Source of the DNA: Burkholderiaceae bacterium
GTDB taxonomy: Bacteria > Pseudomonadota > Gammaproteobacteria > Burkholderiales > Burkholderiaceae
Length of the DNA: 64,000 nucleotides
Direction of reading: 5' to 3'
NCBI GenBank assembly: GCA_947448695.1
Contig: CANFOL010000001.1
Span: forward strand, 124,001-188,000
Both the position numbers and the translations under genes were made by a program. Of the stretch, positions 54,819 to 64,000 are shown piece after piece (the stretch's first letter is position 1; every line of letters starts with the position of its first letter). The notes under the pieces are model-generated. The model worked only from the letters and a program-made list of their open reading frames with translations, had not been told where the DNA came from and made no database searches.

Positions 54819-55577
54819 GGGTAAAGTCAGTATCGGTAATAATTGCTGATCATTTTCCCAATTGGGCTCTTGAATAGACGTGACAATTTCAGTTAATTTT
54901 TGACCCCACAAATCTCTAATCATTGAAAAATAGGGATTATTCTCATCAATAGTAATAGCTTTTTCTTTTGAAAATGAATTGGTAGGGTATACAAAAAGAT
55001 CTAGTGGTAGACCAACGGATATATTACTTTTTAAGGTTGAATCCATTGAGATCAGGGCAACCTTAGTAGCTAAATCAAGTGGCGTTTTATATTTAATAAC
55101 ACGGTCAAGTATTGGCTTGCCATATTTTGCCTCGCCAATTTGGAAATAACAGGTTTCTAGAGTGGATTCCACAAAATTACCAGCAGAGTAAATACTAAAC
55201 AAACGAGGTTTTTCGCCTGCGATTTGCCCGCCAAAAATAAAACTACAGTTAAAGTCAATCCCAGCACTGAGTAATGATTTTTCATCACGTTCTTTTACTT
55301 TGCGGATGGCCATTCCAACGACGATTGCTGCATCATAGCAACTAGTTGCATTCCAAATATTGACTCCATCAAACATCGTACCTTGAGTAATAATTTCACG
55401 GACGGATTGAGAAATTGCTAAGTTACCGGAGCTAAGTAAAGTAAAAATACGGTCATTTGACTTTTGATAAAGGGTCATTTTGCGGAATGTGCCAATATCG
55501 TCGACACCTGCATTCGTGCGTGTATCCGATAAAAAAACTAATCCTTCTTGAAGGCAAATAGCAACGCAATAGGTCAT
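54777..55577 (-). CDS. Anbu: proteasome-like (HslV-related) peptidase
   Basis: Anbu is the bacterial ancestral beta-subunit-type Ntn hydrolase related to proteasome and HslV subunits. The 266-residue product starts MTYCVAI, so Thr2 would be the nucleophile after Met removal, followed by family blocks LVFLSDTRTNAGVDDIGTFR, LLSSGNLAISQSV and FIFGGQIAGEKPRLF. Homologues form open helical rings, and the substrate is unknown. It is the last gene of the unit ATP-grasp, alpha-E, transglutaminase, anbu, an association seen in many proteobacteria and cyanobacteria. No AAA+ unfoldase partner is visible here. The gene starts 35 bp after the transglutaminase stop. Confidence 0.9.
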   Translation of the reverse strand: MTYCVAICLQEGLVFLSDTRTNAGVDDIGTFRKMTLYQKSNDRIFTLLSSGNLAISQSVREIITQGTMFDGVNIWNATSCYDAAIVVGMAIRKVKERDEKSLLSAGIDFNCSFIFGGQIAGEKPRLFSIYSAGNFVESTLETCYFQIGEAKYGKPILDRVIKYKTPLDLATKVALISMDSTLKSNISVGLPLDLFVYPTNSFSKEKAITIDENNPYFSMIRDLWGQKLTEIVTSIQEPNWENDQQLLPILTLPKKLGPIPVIENEA

Positions 55578-55612
55578 GTCAGTGAATAATAAAGTTTTAG
55601 TAATTTATAAAT

Positions 55613-56407
55613 TTAACACTTTTCAATCGTCACTTTAGAATTTAATTGTTCAATCCCGCCGCCTGAACGAATTCCCTTGACTGGAGCAACATGGGAGTAG
55701 TCACGACCAATAGCTAGACGAATATGGCGTTCATTACTAAAACAACCATTAGTAATATCAATACTGTGCCAAATTGCATTTTCAATATCAAAACAAACAT
55801 CTACCCAAGCGTGACTGGCCAAATCAGAAGAGTATTCATCATAAAAATAGCCGCTCACATAACGTGCCGGTAATTTTAAATAACGACAAAGACCTAGCAT
55901 GATGTGGGAATGATCTTGGCAAACCCCTTTTTTTAGCTTCCAGGCTTCAGAGGCAGTGGTGTTTGCATTCGTCATCCCTTTTTCATAGACAATATTTTCT
56001 TGGATTTCTAATGCTATTTGCATAATGGATTCTAATGTTGGATGAGTAATTTTCTTTCCAAGCAAATAATGTTTCATCTCATCAGAGGGTTCTGTCAAGG
56101 GTGTTTGTTGAATGAGATAGTAGGATGACACAGCTGATTTTGAATCAGCAAATACATACTGGTCTTTCGTTAGAACTTCACCCCTAGCTTCAATCAGCAT
56201 TCCTGAGTAGTTATTGTCAAGAACAAAAACATGGCAAATATTACCAAAAGCATCAATTGATTCAGTTAATTTACTTGGGGCATTAATTTTCCAACGATCT
56301 AATAATTGATTTGTTGAGTCTTGAGGCGTTAGACGAAGCTCCTGAATAGAATGATGCACGGAGCGTTCATACAAATATTCGGTTCGATGGGTGATGATAT
56401 AACGCAT
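55613..56407 (-). CDS. Transglutaminase-like cysteine peptidase/amidase
   Basis: The 264-residue protein has an N-terminal beta-rich region (bacterial transglutaminase-like N-terminal domain, YIITHRTEYLYERSVHHSIQ) and a papain-like transglutaminase core. The catalytic triad can be placed: C163 in KKGVCQDHSH, His in LASHAWVDVCF and Asp in SIDITNGC. The usual role in this gene neighbourhood is taken to be peptide or isopeptide bond cleavage or formation, without a proven substrate. It has no signal peptide, so it should be cytoplasmic. It lies 6 bp behind the alpha-E gene. Confidence 0.9.
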   Translation of the reverse strand: MRYIITHRTEYLYERSVHHSIQELRLTPQDSTNQLLDRWKINAPSKLTESIDAFGNICHVFVLDNNYSGMLIEARGEVLTKDQYVFADSKSAVSSYYLIQQTPLTEPSDEMKHYLLGKKITHPTLESIMQIALEIQENIVYEKGMTNANTTASEAWKLKKGVCQDHSHIMLGLCRYLKLPARYVSGYFYDEYSSDLASHAWVDVCFDIENAIWHSIDITNGCFSNERHIRLAIGRDYSHVAPVKGIRSGGGIEQLNSKVTIEKC

Positions 56408-56413
56408 GAATTC

Positions 56414-57394
56414 TTAGCCTGATAACGGAATTAAATAGGTGCTACTAAATTCATCGGCAATATGATTAATTTTTTCTAAAAAACGTTGAATGAATTGATC
56501 TAGACCCTCAGAATAAATATCTTCGATGGTTGAATAATCTAGTTCTGATTTTAATTTTCCAATTAAACGTTCGATTTCTTTTGATTTACTATTTTTAAGT
56601 AAGTTAATGATTAGCAAAAGTTCGTTAACACACTTATTGAGAGACCTTGGAAGTTGGGAGTTAAAAACCAATAATTCAACAATACGCTCAGGCGTTATTT
56701 GATCGGAGTAAGTCTGCCGAAAGATTTCAAATGCGGAAACTGACCTCAATAGCGAAACCCAATGGTAAAAATCATAAGTTTCTGAGGTATTTTCAATCTT
56801 CGATAAAGTTATTTGATTATTACCGGTCTGGCTTTGTTGATTTTGAGATCGGTATTTTGCTTTTAAAATTCTGGCGGTGTTATCCGCTCGTTCTAAGTAG
56901 GTTCCCAGCTCCATAAAGTGAAGTGCTTCATTGGATAACATGGTGCCAAATACCACGCCACGAAATAGGTGACAACGATACTTAACCCATTCAAAGAATG
57001 CCGAGGGATCATGAGAGGAACTCTCTGGCAAAGACTGATTTAAATATAGCCAACTTAAATTTTGTGTTTCCCAGACCTCGGAGGGAATTGTTCCTCGAAT
57101 AATTCTGGCATTTACCCGAGCAGCATTTAGACAACAGACAATACTGGATGGATTATCCTCATCGAAGATCATAAATTGCAGAATATTTTCCCGGTTATAA
57201 ACAGGGTATTTACTTTCAAATAATTTTTCTAATAATGAAACATTTAATAGCTTACGCCAGCCCTCATGCATAAATTCGATGGGTTGTGGCATTAAAGATG
57301 TTTGGTATGCCACATCTAACATCCGTGCAGTATTTTCAGCGCGTTCGTTATAGCGGGCCATCCAATAGAGGCAGTCAGCTGTTCTACTCAGCAT
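56414..57394 (-). CDS. Alpha-E domain protein (DUF403)
   Basis: The 326-residue product is the all-helical alpha-E domain, recognised from its start LSRTADCLYWMARYNERAE, the ARVNARIIRGTIPSEVWE block and the ELGTYLERADNTARIL repeat of the same R-A-x-N-T-A-R pattern. Alpha-E proteins nearly always accompany circularly permuted ATP-grasp proteins and are predicted partners in peptide ligation. The ATG at 57394 overlaps the ATP-grasp stop (TAATG) and has GGAG seven bases upstream; an in-frame start six codons earlier is less likely. Confidence 0.9.
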   Translation of the reverse strand: MLSRTADCLYWMARYNERAENTARMLDVAYQTSLMPQPIEFMHEGWRKLLNVSLLEKLFESKYPVYNRENILQFMIFDEDNPSSIVCCLNAARVNARIIRGTIPSEVWETQNLSWLYLNQSLPESSSHDPSAFFEWVKYRCHLFRGVVFGTMLSNEALHFMELGTYLERADNTARILKAKYRSQNQQSQTGNNQITLSKIENTSETYDFYHWVSLLRSVSAFEIFRQTYSDQITPERIVELLVFNSQLPRSLNKCVNELLLIINLLKNSKSKEIERLIGKLKSELDYSTIEDIYSEGLDQFIQRFLEKINHIADEFSSTYLIPLSG

Positions 57395-58806
57395 TATGAC
57401 TCCAGTACCCAAGTATCTTTAGTGCCACCGCCCTGAGAAGAATTAACCACGAGGGAACCCTCCTTTAGAGCTACTCGAGTAAGACCACCTTGAACCATTT
57501 TAATTTGCTTGCCTGAAAGCACTAATGGACGTAAATCGATATGACGTGGAGCAATCCCGGACTCAACAAAAGTAGGGCATGTTGATAATGCTAGAGTAGG
57601 CTGGGCAATATATTTATCCGGATGATCGATTAAATATTTTCTGAAATTTTCTAATTCCGCAGTAGTTGCTAAAGGACCAATTAACATACCATATCCTCCC
57701 GCACCATGAGTTTCTTTTACTACTAAATCTTTTAAATGAGCGAGGGTATATTGCAAATCTTCTTTAATACGGCACTGGTATGTAGGTACATTTTGTAAGA
57801 TAGGCTTTTCGTTGAGATAAAACTCAATCATTTTCGGTACATATGGATAGATCGATTTATCATCTGCAATGCCTGTACCGATAGCATTTGCAATACCCAC
57901 ATTTCCGGCTCGATAGGCATTTAATATGCCTGGGATACCGATACTTGAATCGACACGAAGTGAAAGAGGATCTAAAAAATCATCATCAAGTCTTCGGTAA
58001 ATTACATCTACTAATTGTGGACCTTGAGTAGTTCGCATGAATACTTGTTCATTTTTAACAAATAAATCCTTACCTTCGACTAATTCAACACCCATTTGTT
58101 GTGCAAGGTAGGAATGTTCAAAATAAGCCGAATTAAACATACCCGGGGTTAGGACAACTACATTAGGCTTTCTTGAACTCGAATTAACTGAGGTTTTTAA
58201 ACACTCAAGGAGTAAATCAGGGTAATGTTCTACTGGTGCAATTCGATGGCGCTCAAACAACTCAGGGAATAAGCGCATCATCATTTTACGGTTTTCAACC
58301 ATATAAGAAACACCCGAAGGAACTCTCAGGTTATCTTCCAAAACATAATATTCTCCTTGACCAGCACGAATAATATCAATTCCAGCAATGTGCGCATAAA
58401 TATTGCGTGGCACATCGACATAACGCATTTCAGGTCGATATTGTGAATTATTAAAAATTTGCTCTTGAGGAATAAGGCCTGCTTTTAAAATTTTTTCATC
58501 ATGATAAATATCATGTAAAAACATATTGAGTGCTTTGACTCTTTGCTTCAGACCATCTTCGAGGACACTCCATTCATTTGCAGGAATAATACGAGGAACT
58601 TGATCAAATGGAATGGTTCTTTCAGTACCTTTTTCATCACCATAAAGGGCAAATGTAATCCCAATGCGACGAAAGATTAATTCAGCTTCAGCACGTTTAT
58701 GAGCTATATGTCCATCGGCTTGACGCGAAAGCCAATCATCGAACGCTTTGTAGTGCGGACGAGCGAGGCCATCCTCACCAAACATTTCATCAAAAGGTTT
58801 TGTCAT
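57394..58806 (-). CDS. Circularly permuted type 2 ATP-grasp protein
   Basis: The 470-residue protein has the family N-terminus MTKPFDEMFGEDGLARPHY, then RNIYAHIAGIDIIRAGQGEY, VLEDNLRVPSGVSYMVENR, and a glycine-rich ATP-binding loop KETHGAGGYGMLIGP near residue 330. Related proteins are predicted ATP-dependent carboxylate-amine ligases that build peptide-like products; none has a settled substrate. The ATG at 58806 is preferred to an in-frame upstream ATG at 58872, because the family begins at MTKPFDEM. Gap to smpB upstream is 84 bp and holds a hairpin but no certain promoter. Confidence 0.9.
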   Translation of the reverse strand: MTKPFDEMFGEDGLARPHYKAFDDWLSRQADGHIAHKRAEAELIFRRIGITFALYGDEKGTERTIPFDQVPRIIPANEWSVLEDGLKQRVKALNMFLHDIYHDEKILKAGLIPQEQIFNNSQYRPEMRYVDVPRNIYAHIAGIDIIRAGQGEYYVLEDNLRVPSGVSYMVENRKMMMRLFPELFERHRIAPVEHYPDLLLECLKTSVNSSSRKPNVVVLTPGMFNSAYFEHSYLAQQMGVELVEGKDLFVKNEQVFMRTTQGPQLVDVIYRRLDDDFLDPLSLRVDSSIGIPGILNAYRAGNVGIANAIGTGIADDKSIYPYVPKMIEFYLNEKPILQNVPTYQCRIKEDLQYTLAHLKDLVVKETHGAGGYGMLIGPLATTAELENFRKYLIDHPDKYIAQPTLALSTCPTFVESGIAPRHIDLRPLVLSGKQIKMVQGGLTRVALKEGSLVVNSSQGGGTKDTWVLES

Positions 58807-58866
58807 ATCTATAACATAATGCTTTTCACTGAACAAATGATGGTAAATGTACCAAAAAAGACATAT

Positions 58867-58885
58867 TTGCACATCAATAGTGCAA
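58867..58885 (-). other. Small hairpin between smpB and the ATP-grasp gene
   Basis: TTGCAC (58867-58872) and GTGCAA (58880-58885) make a 6 bp inverted repeat with a 7 nt loop. On the minus strand a T6 tract follows, but about 7 bases after the stem, so it is at most a weak terminator behind smpB. Read-through from smpB into the Anbu cluster therefore remains possible. Confidence 0.35.
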
Positions 58886-58890
58886 TTGAT

Positions 58891-59340
58891 TTACAGGTAT
58901 TTTCCTCGACTAATTTGGGCTTTTTCTCTTACCCAGTCTCTTTCTTTTTGAGTTTCACGTTTATCGAACTGTTTTTTACCCTTTGCTAATCCAATTTCAC
59001 ACTTAATGCGACCTTTAGAGTAATGCAGGTTGAGTGGCACAAGCGTGTAACCTTTTTGCTCAGCTTTACCAATCCACTTATTGATTTGTTCTGCATGCAT
59101 TAATAATTTACGTGTTCTTACAGAATCTGGATTTATATGGGTCGACGCTTCTGGTAGGGGACTAATGTGGGCACCGATTAAATATAACTCTGCTTGGCGA
59201 ATGACAACATAAGCTTCTTTAATATTGCCACGACCCGCTCGAATTGCTTTTACTTCCCAACCCTCTAGGACAAGACCTGCTTCAATGCGGTCTTCTATAA
59301 AATAGTCAAAAAATGCTTTTTTGTTTTCAACGATGCTCAT
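58891..59340 (-). CDS. smpB: SsrA-binding protein SmpB
   Basis: SmpB brings tmRNA to stalled ribosomes for trans-translation, which tags truncated proteins for proteolysis. The 149-residue protein has the OB-fold start [39 protein letters not shown] and the C-terminal basic tail [17 protein letters not shown]. tmRNA (ssrA) is not in the window. It is divergent from ratA, the conserved smpB-ratA arrangement. Confidence 0.98.
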   Translation of the reverse strand: MSIVENKKAFFDYFIEDRIEAGLVLEGWEVKAIRAGRGNIKEAYVVIRQAELYLIGAHISPLPEASTHINPDSVRTRKLLMHAEQINKWIGKAEQKGYTLVPLNLHYSKGRIKCEIGLAKGKKQFDKRETQKERDWVREKAQISRGKYL

Positions 59341-59378
59341 GAATACATTATATTAACTTCTCAAACAAAAAGTTGGAG

Positions 59379-59407
59379 TTGTTTTTCTAAATCATTGATA
59401 ATATGAT
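59379..59407 (+). promoter_or_regulatory. Candidate promoter for ratA
   Basis: TTGTTT (59379-59384) and TATGAT (59402-59407) are 17 bp apart, each with small departures from consensus. Transcription would begin near 59414, only 9 bp from the ratA ATG at 59423, with GGAAG between. Moderately supported. Confidence 0.4.
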
Positions 59408-59422
59408 GAAATTGGAAGAAAT

Positions 59423-59857
59423 ATGGCAGACGTTCAAAAATCACTACTTATTCAGCACTCAGCCCAATGCATGTATGATTTGGTCACTGATGTAACAAAG
59501 TACCCAGAATTTTTACCTTGGTGTGGTGGCGTAGAAGTGTTTCAATCCACTCCTGAGTTAATGGAAGCAAAAATTAACATTAATTTCAAAGGGGTTAAAC
59601 AATATTTCCATACAAAAAACATCCAAAAATCTCCTACTAATATCGACATGACCTTCGTTTCTGGGCCATTCAAAAAATTTGAAGGACGGTGGATTTTTAC
59701 CCCTTTAACAGAGGATGCTTGCAAAATTGAGTTTTCCTTAAGATATGAATTTTCTAATTTTGTCTTAGATAAATTAATTGGTCCTGTTTTTAGTGTGATT
59801 GCGAATACCTTTGTTAATAGCTTTGTTAAAAGAGCTGACGATTTATATGGGGAATGA
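59423..59857 (+). CDS. ratA: RatA / COQ10-like START-domain protein
   Basis: This 144-residue helix-grip (polyketide cyclase/START) protein has the family start VQKSLLIQHSAQCMYDLVTD, the KYPEFLPWCGGVEV block and a C-terminal helix ANTFVNSFVKRADDLYG. E. coli RatA was described as a ribosome-association toxin, while the family also includes coenzyme Q-binding COQ10; which role applies here is open. It is adjacent to smpB and followed by the RnfH-like gene, as in most proteobacteria. GGAAG precedes the ATG. Confidence 0.92.
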   Translation: MADVQKSLLIQHSAQCMYDLVTDVTKYPEFLPWCGGVEVFQSTPELMEAKININFKGVKQYFHTKNIQKSPTNIDMTFVSGPFKKFEGRWIFTPLTEDACKIEFSLRYEFSNFVLDKLIGPVFSVIANTFVNSFVKRADDLYGE

Positions 59858-59861
59858 ACCT

Positions 59862-60218
59862 GTGAAAGCAATTCAGTTGGAATTGTTTGATGCAAGAGAA
59901 TCACCACCTAGACAAGTTTTTTTTACATTAAAGCCCCATCAAGCCCCCACAACATCTTTACTAGAAGCCCTTTTGCACATGAATATTGTGAAAGATAGGG
60001 ATGATGTCCTTTTTCAAAAGAAGGGGGCGGTAGGGGTTTTTAGTGTACCGTTAGGCCCTGATGACCCAATTTACGATGGTGATCGTATTGAGTTATATCG
60101 ACCGATTCTCATAGATCCTAAAAAGATTAGGCGTAAAAAAGCTAATCAAAATAAAGACGCCGAATTAAAAACAAAAGCCAAAATAAGAAAAGAGCGTAAA
60201 GAATTAAGGGAAATATGA
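59862..60218 (+). CDS. RnfH/RatB-family ubiquitin-like protein
   Basis: The product is a beta-grasp (ubiquitin-like) RnfH-family protein of about 118 residues: AIQLELFDARESPPRQVFF, LLEALLHMNIVKDRDDVLF, GVFSVPLGPDDPIYDGDRIE and LYRPILIDPKKIRRKKA fit the family, with a Lys-rich tail. Function is not known. Two starts are possible: GTG at 59862, with GGGGA eight bases upstream, and ATG at 59847, which overlaps ratA by 11 bp and has no Shine-Dalgarno sequence. I chose the GTG. Confidence 0.85.
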   Translation: MKAIQLELFDARESPPRQVFFTLKPHQAPTTSLLEALLHMNIVKDRDDVLFQKKGAVGVFSVPLGPDDPIYDGDRIELYRPILIDPKKIRRKKANQNKDAELKTKAKIRKERKELREI

Positions 60219-60226
60219 ACTTGTAG

Positions 60227-61732
<1,506 letters not shown>

Positions 61733-61755
61733 TTTTTTCCATAAAGATTTGATTC

Positions 61756-63363
61756 GTGCACGATAAAATACTGATATTAGATTTTGGGTCTCAAGTGACT
61801 CAATTGATTGCCCGTAGGGTAAGAGATCTTCAAGTTTTAGCAGAGATTTTCCCATATGATATTGATTCCGACTTACTAGAGCATAAGATCACGCAGGAGG
61901 GTTTCAAGGGCATTATTTTGTCGGGTGGACCGAATTCAGTTACTGAAGGTGATACTCCTAGAGCTCCAAATAATGTTTTTACTTTGGGGGTTCCTGTTCT
62001 TGGAATTTGCTACGGTATGCAAACCATGGCTCAACAGCTTGGTGGCGAAGTAAAGTCCGCAGAAACCTTAGGTAAAGCTCGAGAGTTTGGATATGCAGAG
62101 GTCAGGGCAAGAGGACATACAAAATTATTTAACGAATTAGCCGACTTCACAACCACTGAAGGTCATGGCATTTTAAAAGTCTGGATGAGTCATGGGGATT
62201 CCGTCACTGTAATGCCAGTCGGTTTTAAATTAATGGCTTCAACTGACTCATGTCCCATTGCTGGAATGGCCGATGAATACCGAAAATTTTATGCAGTGCA
62301 ATTTCATCCAGAGGTTACTCATACTCTCCAAGGTACAGCAATCTTAGAGCGTTTTGTAAAAGAGATTTGTGCTTGCGTCCCTGATTGGGAAATGGGTAAC
62401 TATATTGAAGAAGCTATTACCAATATCCGACAACAAGTTGGTAGCGATGAAGTAATCCTTGGTTTATCGGGTGGAGTAGACTCTTCGGTTGCGGCAGCTT
62501 TGATCCATAAAGCAATTGGTAACCAATTAACCTGCGTATTTGTGGATCATGGGCTTTTACGATTGAATGAAGCTCATATGGTCATGGAAATGTTTGCTCG
62601 CAACCTTGGGGTTAAAGTGATTCATGTTGATGCAACTAATCAATTTATGTCTCAATTAGCAGGAGTTTCTGACCCCGAGCAAAAAAGAAAAATTATTGGC
62701 CGTGAATTTATAGAGGTTTTCCAAAGCGAGTCTGGAAAAATTAAGAATGCCAAATGGCTTGCCCAAGGTACGATTTATCCTGATGTCATTGAGTCCGCGG
62801 GTAAAGGCAAAAAAGGTGCCCATACGATTAAGAGTCATCACAACGTTGGTGGTCTTCCGGATGATATGCACTTAGAACTTTTAGAGCCTTTACGAGAGTT
62901 ATTTAAGGATGAAGTCAGACAGCTAGGAATCGAACTAGGCTTACCAAAAGAAATGGTACACCGACATCCTTTCCCTGGTCCGGGATTAGCAGTCAGGATT
63001 CTTGGAGAAGTTAAAAAAGAATTTACCCATCTCCTACAGCGGGCGGATGATATTTTTATAGATGAACTCAGAAAAACAATTGATCCTCAAACGAACAAGT
63101 CTTGGTATGATCTGACCAGTCAAGCATTTGCGGTGTTTTTGCCAGTGAAGTCTGTAGGAGTGATGGGGGATGGTCGAACATATGAGTACGTAGTTGCACT
63201 CAGGGCGGTTCAAACTCAAGATTTCATGACAGCGCATTGGGCGCATTTACCTCATGAATTATTAGGTAAAGTATCTAATAGGATTATTAATGAAGTCAGA
63301 GGAATAAATCGTGTTGTTTATGATATTTCAGGAAAACCTCCCGCCACGATTGAGTGGGAGTAG
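61756..63363 (+). CDS. guaA: GMP synthase (glutamine-hydrolysing)
   Basis: GuaA aminates XMP to GMP with glutamine and ATP. The 535-residue protein has the class I glutaminase domain ([18 protein letters not shown], nucleophile in [16 protein letters not shown]), the ATP-pyrophosphatase P-loop [16 protein letters not shown] near residue 235, and the dimerisation domain ending in KPPATIEWE. It starts with GTG at 61756. The coding sequence is complete, which is notable because an integrase gene begins 160 bp downstream: insertion has left the reading frame and the C-terminal sequence intact. Confidence 0.98.
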   Translation: MHDKILILDFGSQVTQLIARRVRDLQVLAEIFPYDIDSDLLEHKITQEGFKGIILSGGPNSVTEGDTPRAPNNVFTLGVPVLGICYGMQTMAQQLGGEVKSAETLGKAREFGYAEVRARGHTKLFNELADFTTTEGHGILKVWMSHGDSVTVMPVGFKLMASTDSCPIAGMADEYRKFYAVQFHPEVTHTLQGTAILERFVKEICACVPDWEMGNYIEEAITNIRQQVGSDEVILGLSGGVDSSVAAALIHKAIGNQLTCVFVDHGLLRLNEAHMVMEMFARNLGVKVIHVDATNQFMSQLAGVSDPEQKRKIIGREFIEVFQSESGKIKNAKWLAQGTIYPDVIESAGKGKKGAHTIKSHHNVGGLPDDMHLELLEPLRELFKDEVRQLGIELGLPKEMVHRHPFPGPGLAVRILGEVKKEFTHLLQRADDIFIDELRKTIDPQTNKSWYDLTSQAFAVFLPVKSVGVMGDGRTYEYVVALRAVQTQDFMTAHWAHLPHELLGKVSNRIINEVRGINRVVYDISGKPPATIEWE

Positions 63364-63401
63364 AAACTCTTACGTAAGCTGTTGATTTATATAGGTTTTG
63401 T

Positions 63402-63482
63402 AGTTACACAAAACAGACACACGTCCAACTAAGTTGTTGATTTAGTTGGGCGTTGGCATTAAAGTTACACGTAAAGCTACAC
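63402..63482. repeat. Three short AGYTACAC repeats between guaA and the integrase
   Basis: AGTTACAC occurs at 63402-63409 and 63463-63470, and the variant AGCTACAC at 63475-63482, all on the plus strand. Short direct repeats beside a tyrosine integrase gene may be arm-type binding sites of the enzyme. Chance occurrence in AT-rich DNA is not excluded. Confidence 0.35.
63422..63452. other. Inverted repeat downstream of guaA
   Basis: CGTCCAACTAA (63422-63432) and TTAGTTGGGCG (63442-63452) form an 11 bp stem with one T-G pair and a 9 nt loop. No T-run follows, so it is a poor intrinsic terminator. It may instead be part of the attachment region or a guaA mRNA 3' stem. Confidence 0.55.
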
Positions 63483-63523
63483 AACGCTGTAGCCGTTCAA
63501 AAACGTAGTAACCCAACACACAT

Positions 63524-64000
63524 ATGCCGCTAAAAAAACAAACGTTTAATGAAGACGAGATAGAAATATACGACGAAGCTGTTGTGTATAAGCGTGGTGA
63601 GTATTGGCAAATGCGTATGTGGTTAGGTAAGGAAAAGAAATACGCACGTTTTAGCCTACGCACACGCAACAGGGATACGGCAATAGATAAAGCAAAAAAA
63701 TATTATCACGAGCTAATGGCGCAGCAGTTGGCTGGTAAAACGTATTTTTCTAAAACAACAAAGCAAGGTGTTGAAGAATATTTGAAGCAACGTGCGTTAG
63801 ACGTTGAATCTGAGTATATTGTTAAAGGACGCTACGGCACGATTAAAACGCATTTAGAACATTGGTTGGAGTTTATTGGGCGAGATACAAAGCTAAAAGA
63901 ACTTGAACGCACAGATTGTGAAAACTATCTACATTCGCGCACTAAAACAAAAAAGAAAATCAACGTCAGTCAAACAACGGTAGCAAACGAACAAAGCTCT
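63524..64000 (+). CDS. Tyrosine recombinase / phage-type integrase, N-terminal part
   Basis: The open frame from ATG 63524 runs to the window end (159 codons, no stop). A stop lies in frame 15 bases before the ATG and no other start lies between, so the start is fixed, although no Shine-Dalgarno sequence is seen. The N-terminal part has an arm-binding-like beta segment (KRGEYWQMRMWLGKEKKYAR) and the R-T-R-N-R-D-T-A-I-D-K-A pattern of integrases, followed by a SAM-like core-binding domain (GVEEYLKQRALDVESEYIVK, LEHWLEFIGRDTKLKELERT). The catalytic R-H-R-Y domain would be beyond the window. The protein is rich in Lys, Arg and Tyr. It would drive site-specific integration at guaA. Confidence 0.88.
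   Translation, partial: MPLKKQTFNEDEIEIYDEAVVYKRGEYWQMRMWLGKEKKYARFSLRTRNRDTAIDKAKKYYHELMAQQLAGKTYFSKTTKQGVEEYLKQRALDVESEYIVKGRYGTIKTHLEHWLEFIGRDTKLKELERTDCENYLHSRTKTKKKINVSQTTVANEQSS

Larger units (their letters stand above)
63361..64000 (+). mobile_element. Left end of a probable integrative element at the guaA 3' end (partial)
   Basis: A tyrosine recombinase gene begins 160 bp behind guaA and points away from it, the layout of elements that integrate at the 3' end of a housekeeping gene. The guaA 3' end is a documented integration hotspot for genomic islands in proteobacteria. The putative core site would lie within or at the guaA end, about 63345-63363. The other end and the cargo are outside the window, so the call rests on the integrase and its position. 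Confidence 0.6.

Noticed and set aside
58807..58872. N-terminal extension of the ATP-grasp protein
   Set aside because: MQICLFWYIYHHLF-type residues do not match the family, which begins at MTKPFDEM; no ribosome binding site precedes it.
63364..63523. tRNA gene as integration target next to the integrase
   Set aside because: No cloverleaf or T-loop sequence was found between guaA and the integrase; guaA itself is the likely target.
63442..63669. 75-codon minus-strand ORF near the integrase
   Set aside because: It is antisense to the integrase start and overlaps the intergenic stem; no recognisable protein features.

Overview
The window reads as a core chromosomal segment of a low-GC betaproteobacterium of the Burkholderiaceae, most like Polynucleobacter. 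The evidence is gene order and protein families: sdhA-sdhB-sdhE-gltA, leuC-entericidin-leuD-leuB-asd-fimV-truA-trpF-trpB-trpA-accD-folC-dedD-cvpA-purF-metZ, smc-zipA-ligA, and rpsB-tsf-pyrH-frr-uppS-cdsA-dxr-rseP-bamA-skp-lpxD-fabZ-lpxA-lpxB-rnhB all run in the order familiar from that family. The genus is an inference; no rRNA or tRNA gene was seen. Genes are very tightly packed, many with 1-11 bp overlaps, and no gene-free stretch reaches 300 bp.

Layout. 1-3082: end of succinate dehydrogenase and citrate synthase. 3096-15103: leucine, aspartate-family and tryptophan biosynthesis, with fimV (cell pole organiser), truA, accD and folC. 15133-21790: dedD, cvpA, purF, metZ, a DUF442 protein, an unknown secreted coiled-coil protein, radA and a thioesterase, ended by a strong bidirectional terminator. 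21835-26142 (minus strand): an orphan Bug/TctC binding protein, prmB, and the succinylase lysine/peptidoglycan genes dapE and dapD around an ArsC-like gene. 26276-32990: smc, zipA, ligA (chromosome and division). 32987-36394 (minus): glnD and map. 36550-51493: translation factors, UMP kinase, isoprenoid and phospholipid steps, outer-membrane assembly and lipid A synthesis, rnhB and a SpoU-type methyltransferase. 51494-54764: the divergent ppsR/ppsA pair. 54777-59340 (minus): smpB followed by a four-gene cluster of circularly permuted ATP-grasp, alpha-E, transglutaminase-like and Anbu (proteasome-like) proteins. 59423-63363: ratA, rnfH-like ratB, guaB, guaA. 63364-64000: start of a tyrosine-recombinase integrase gene directly behind guaA, cut by the window edge.

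Most of the window is ordinary housekeeping DNA. Five places deserve attention. The Anbu / ATP-grasp / alpha-E / transglutaminase cluster is a widespread but functionally unresolved peptide-ligase and peptidase system, and here it sits downstream of smpB on the same strand. The guaA 3' end looks like the left edge of an integrated element. A structured, probably autoregulatory leader lies in front of rpsB. uppS appears to start on a non-canonical AUU codon. RseP is short and seems to carry only one PDZ domain.

Start codons were re-chosen for several genes from Shine-Dalgarno position, overlaps and family N-termini. Function calls rest on recognised motifs and gene order, not on database searches.
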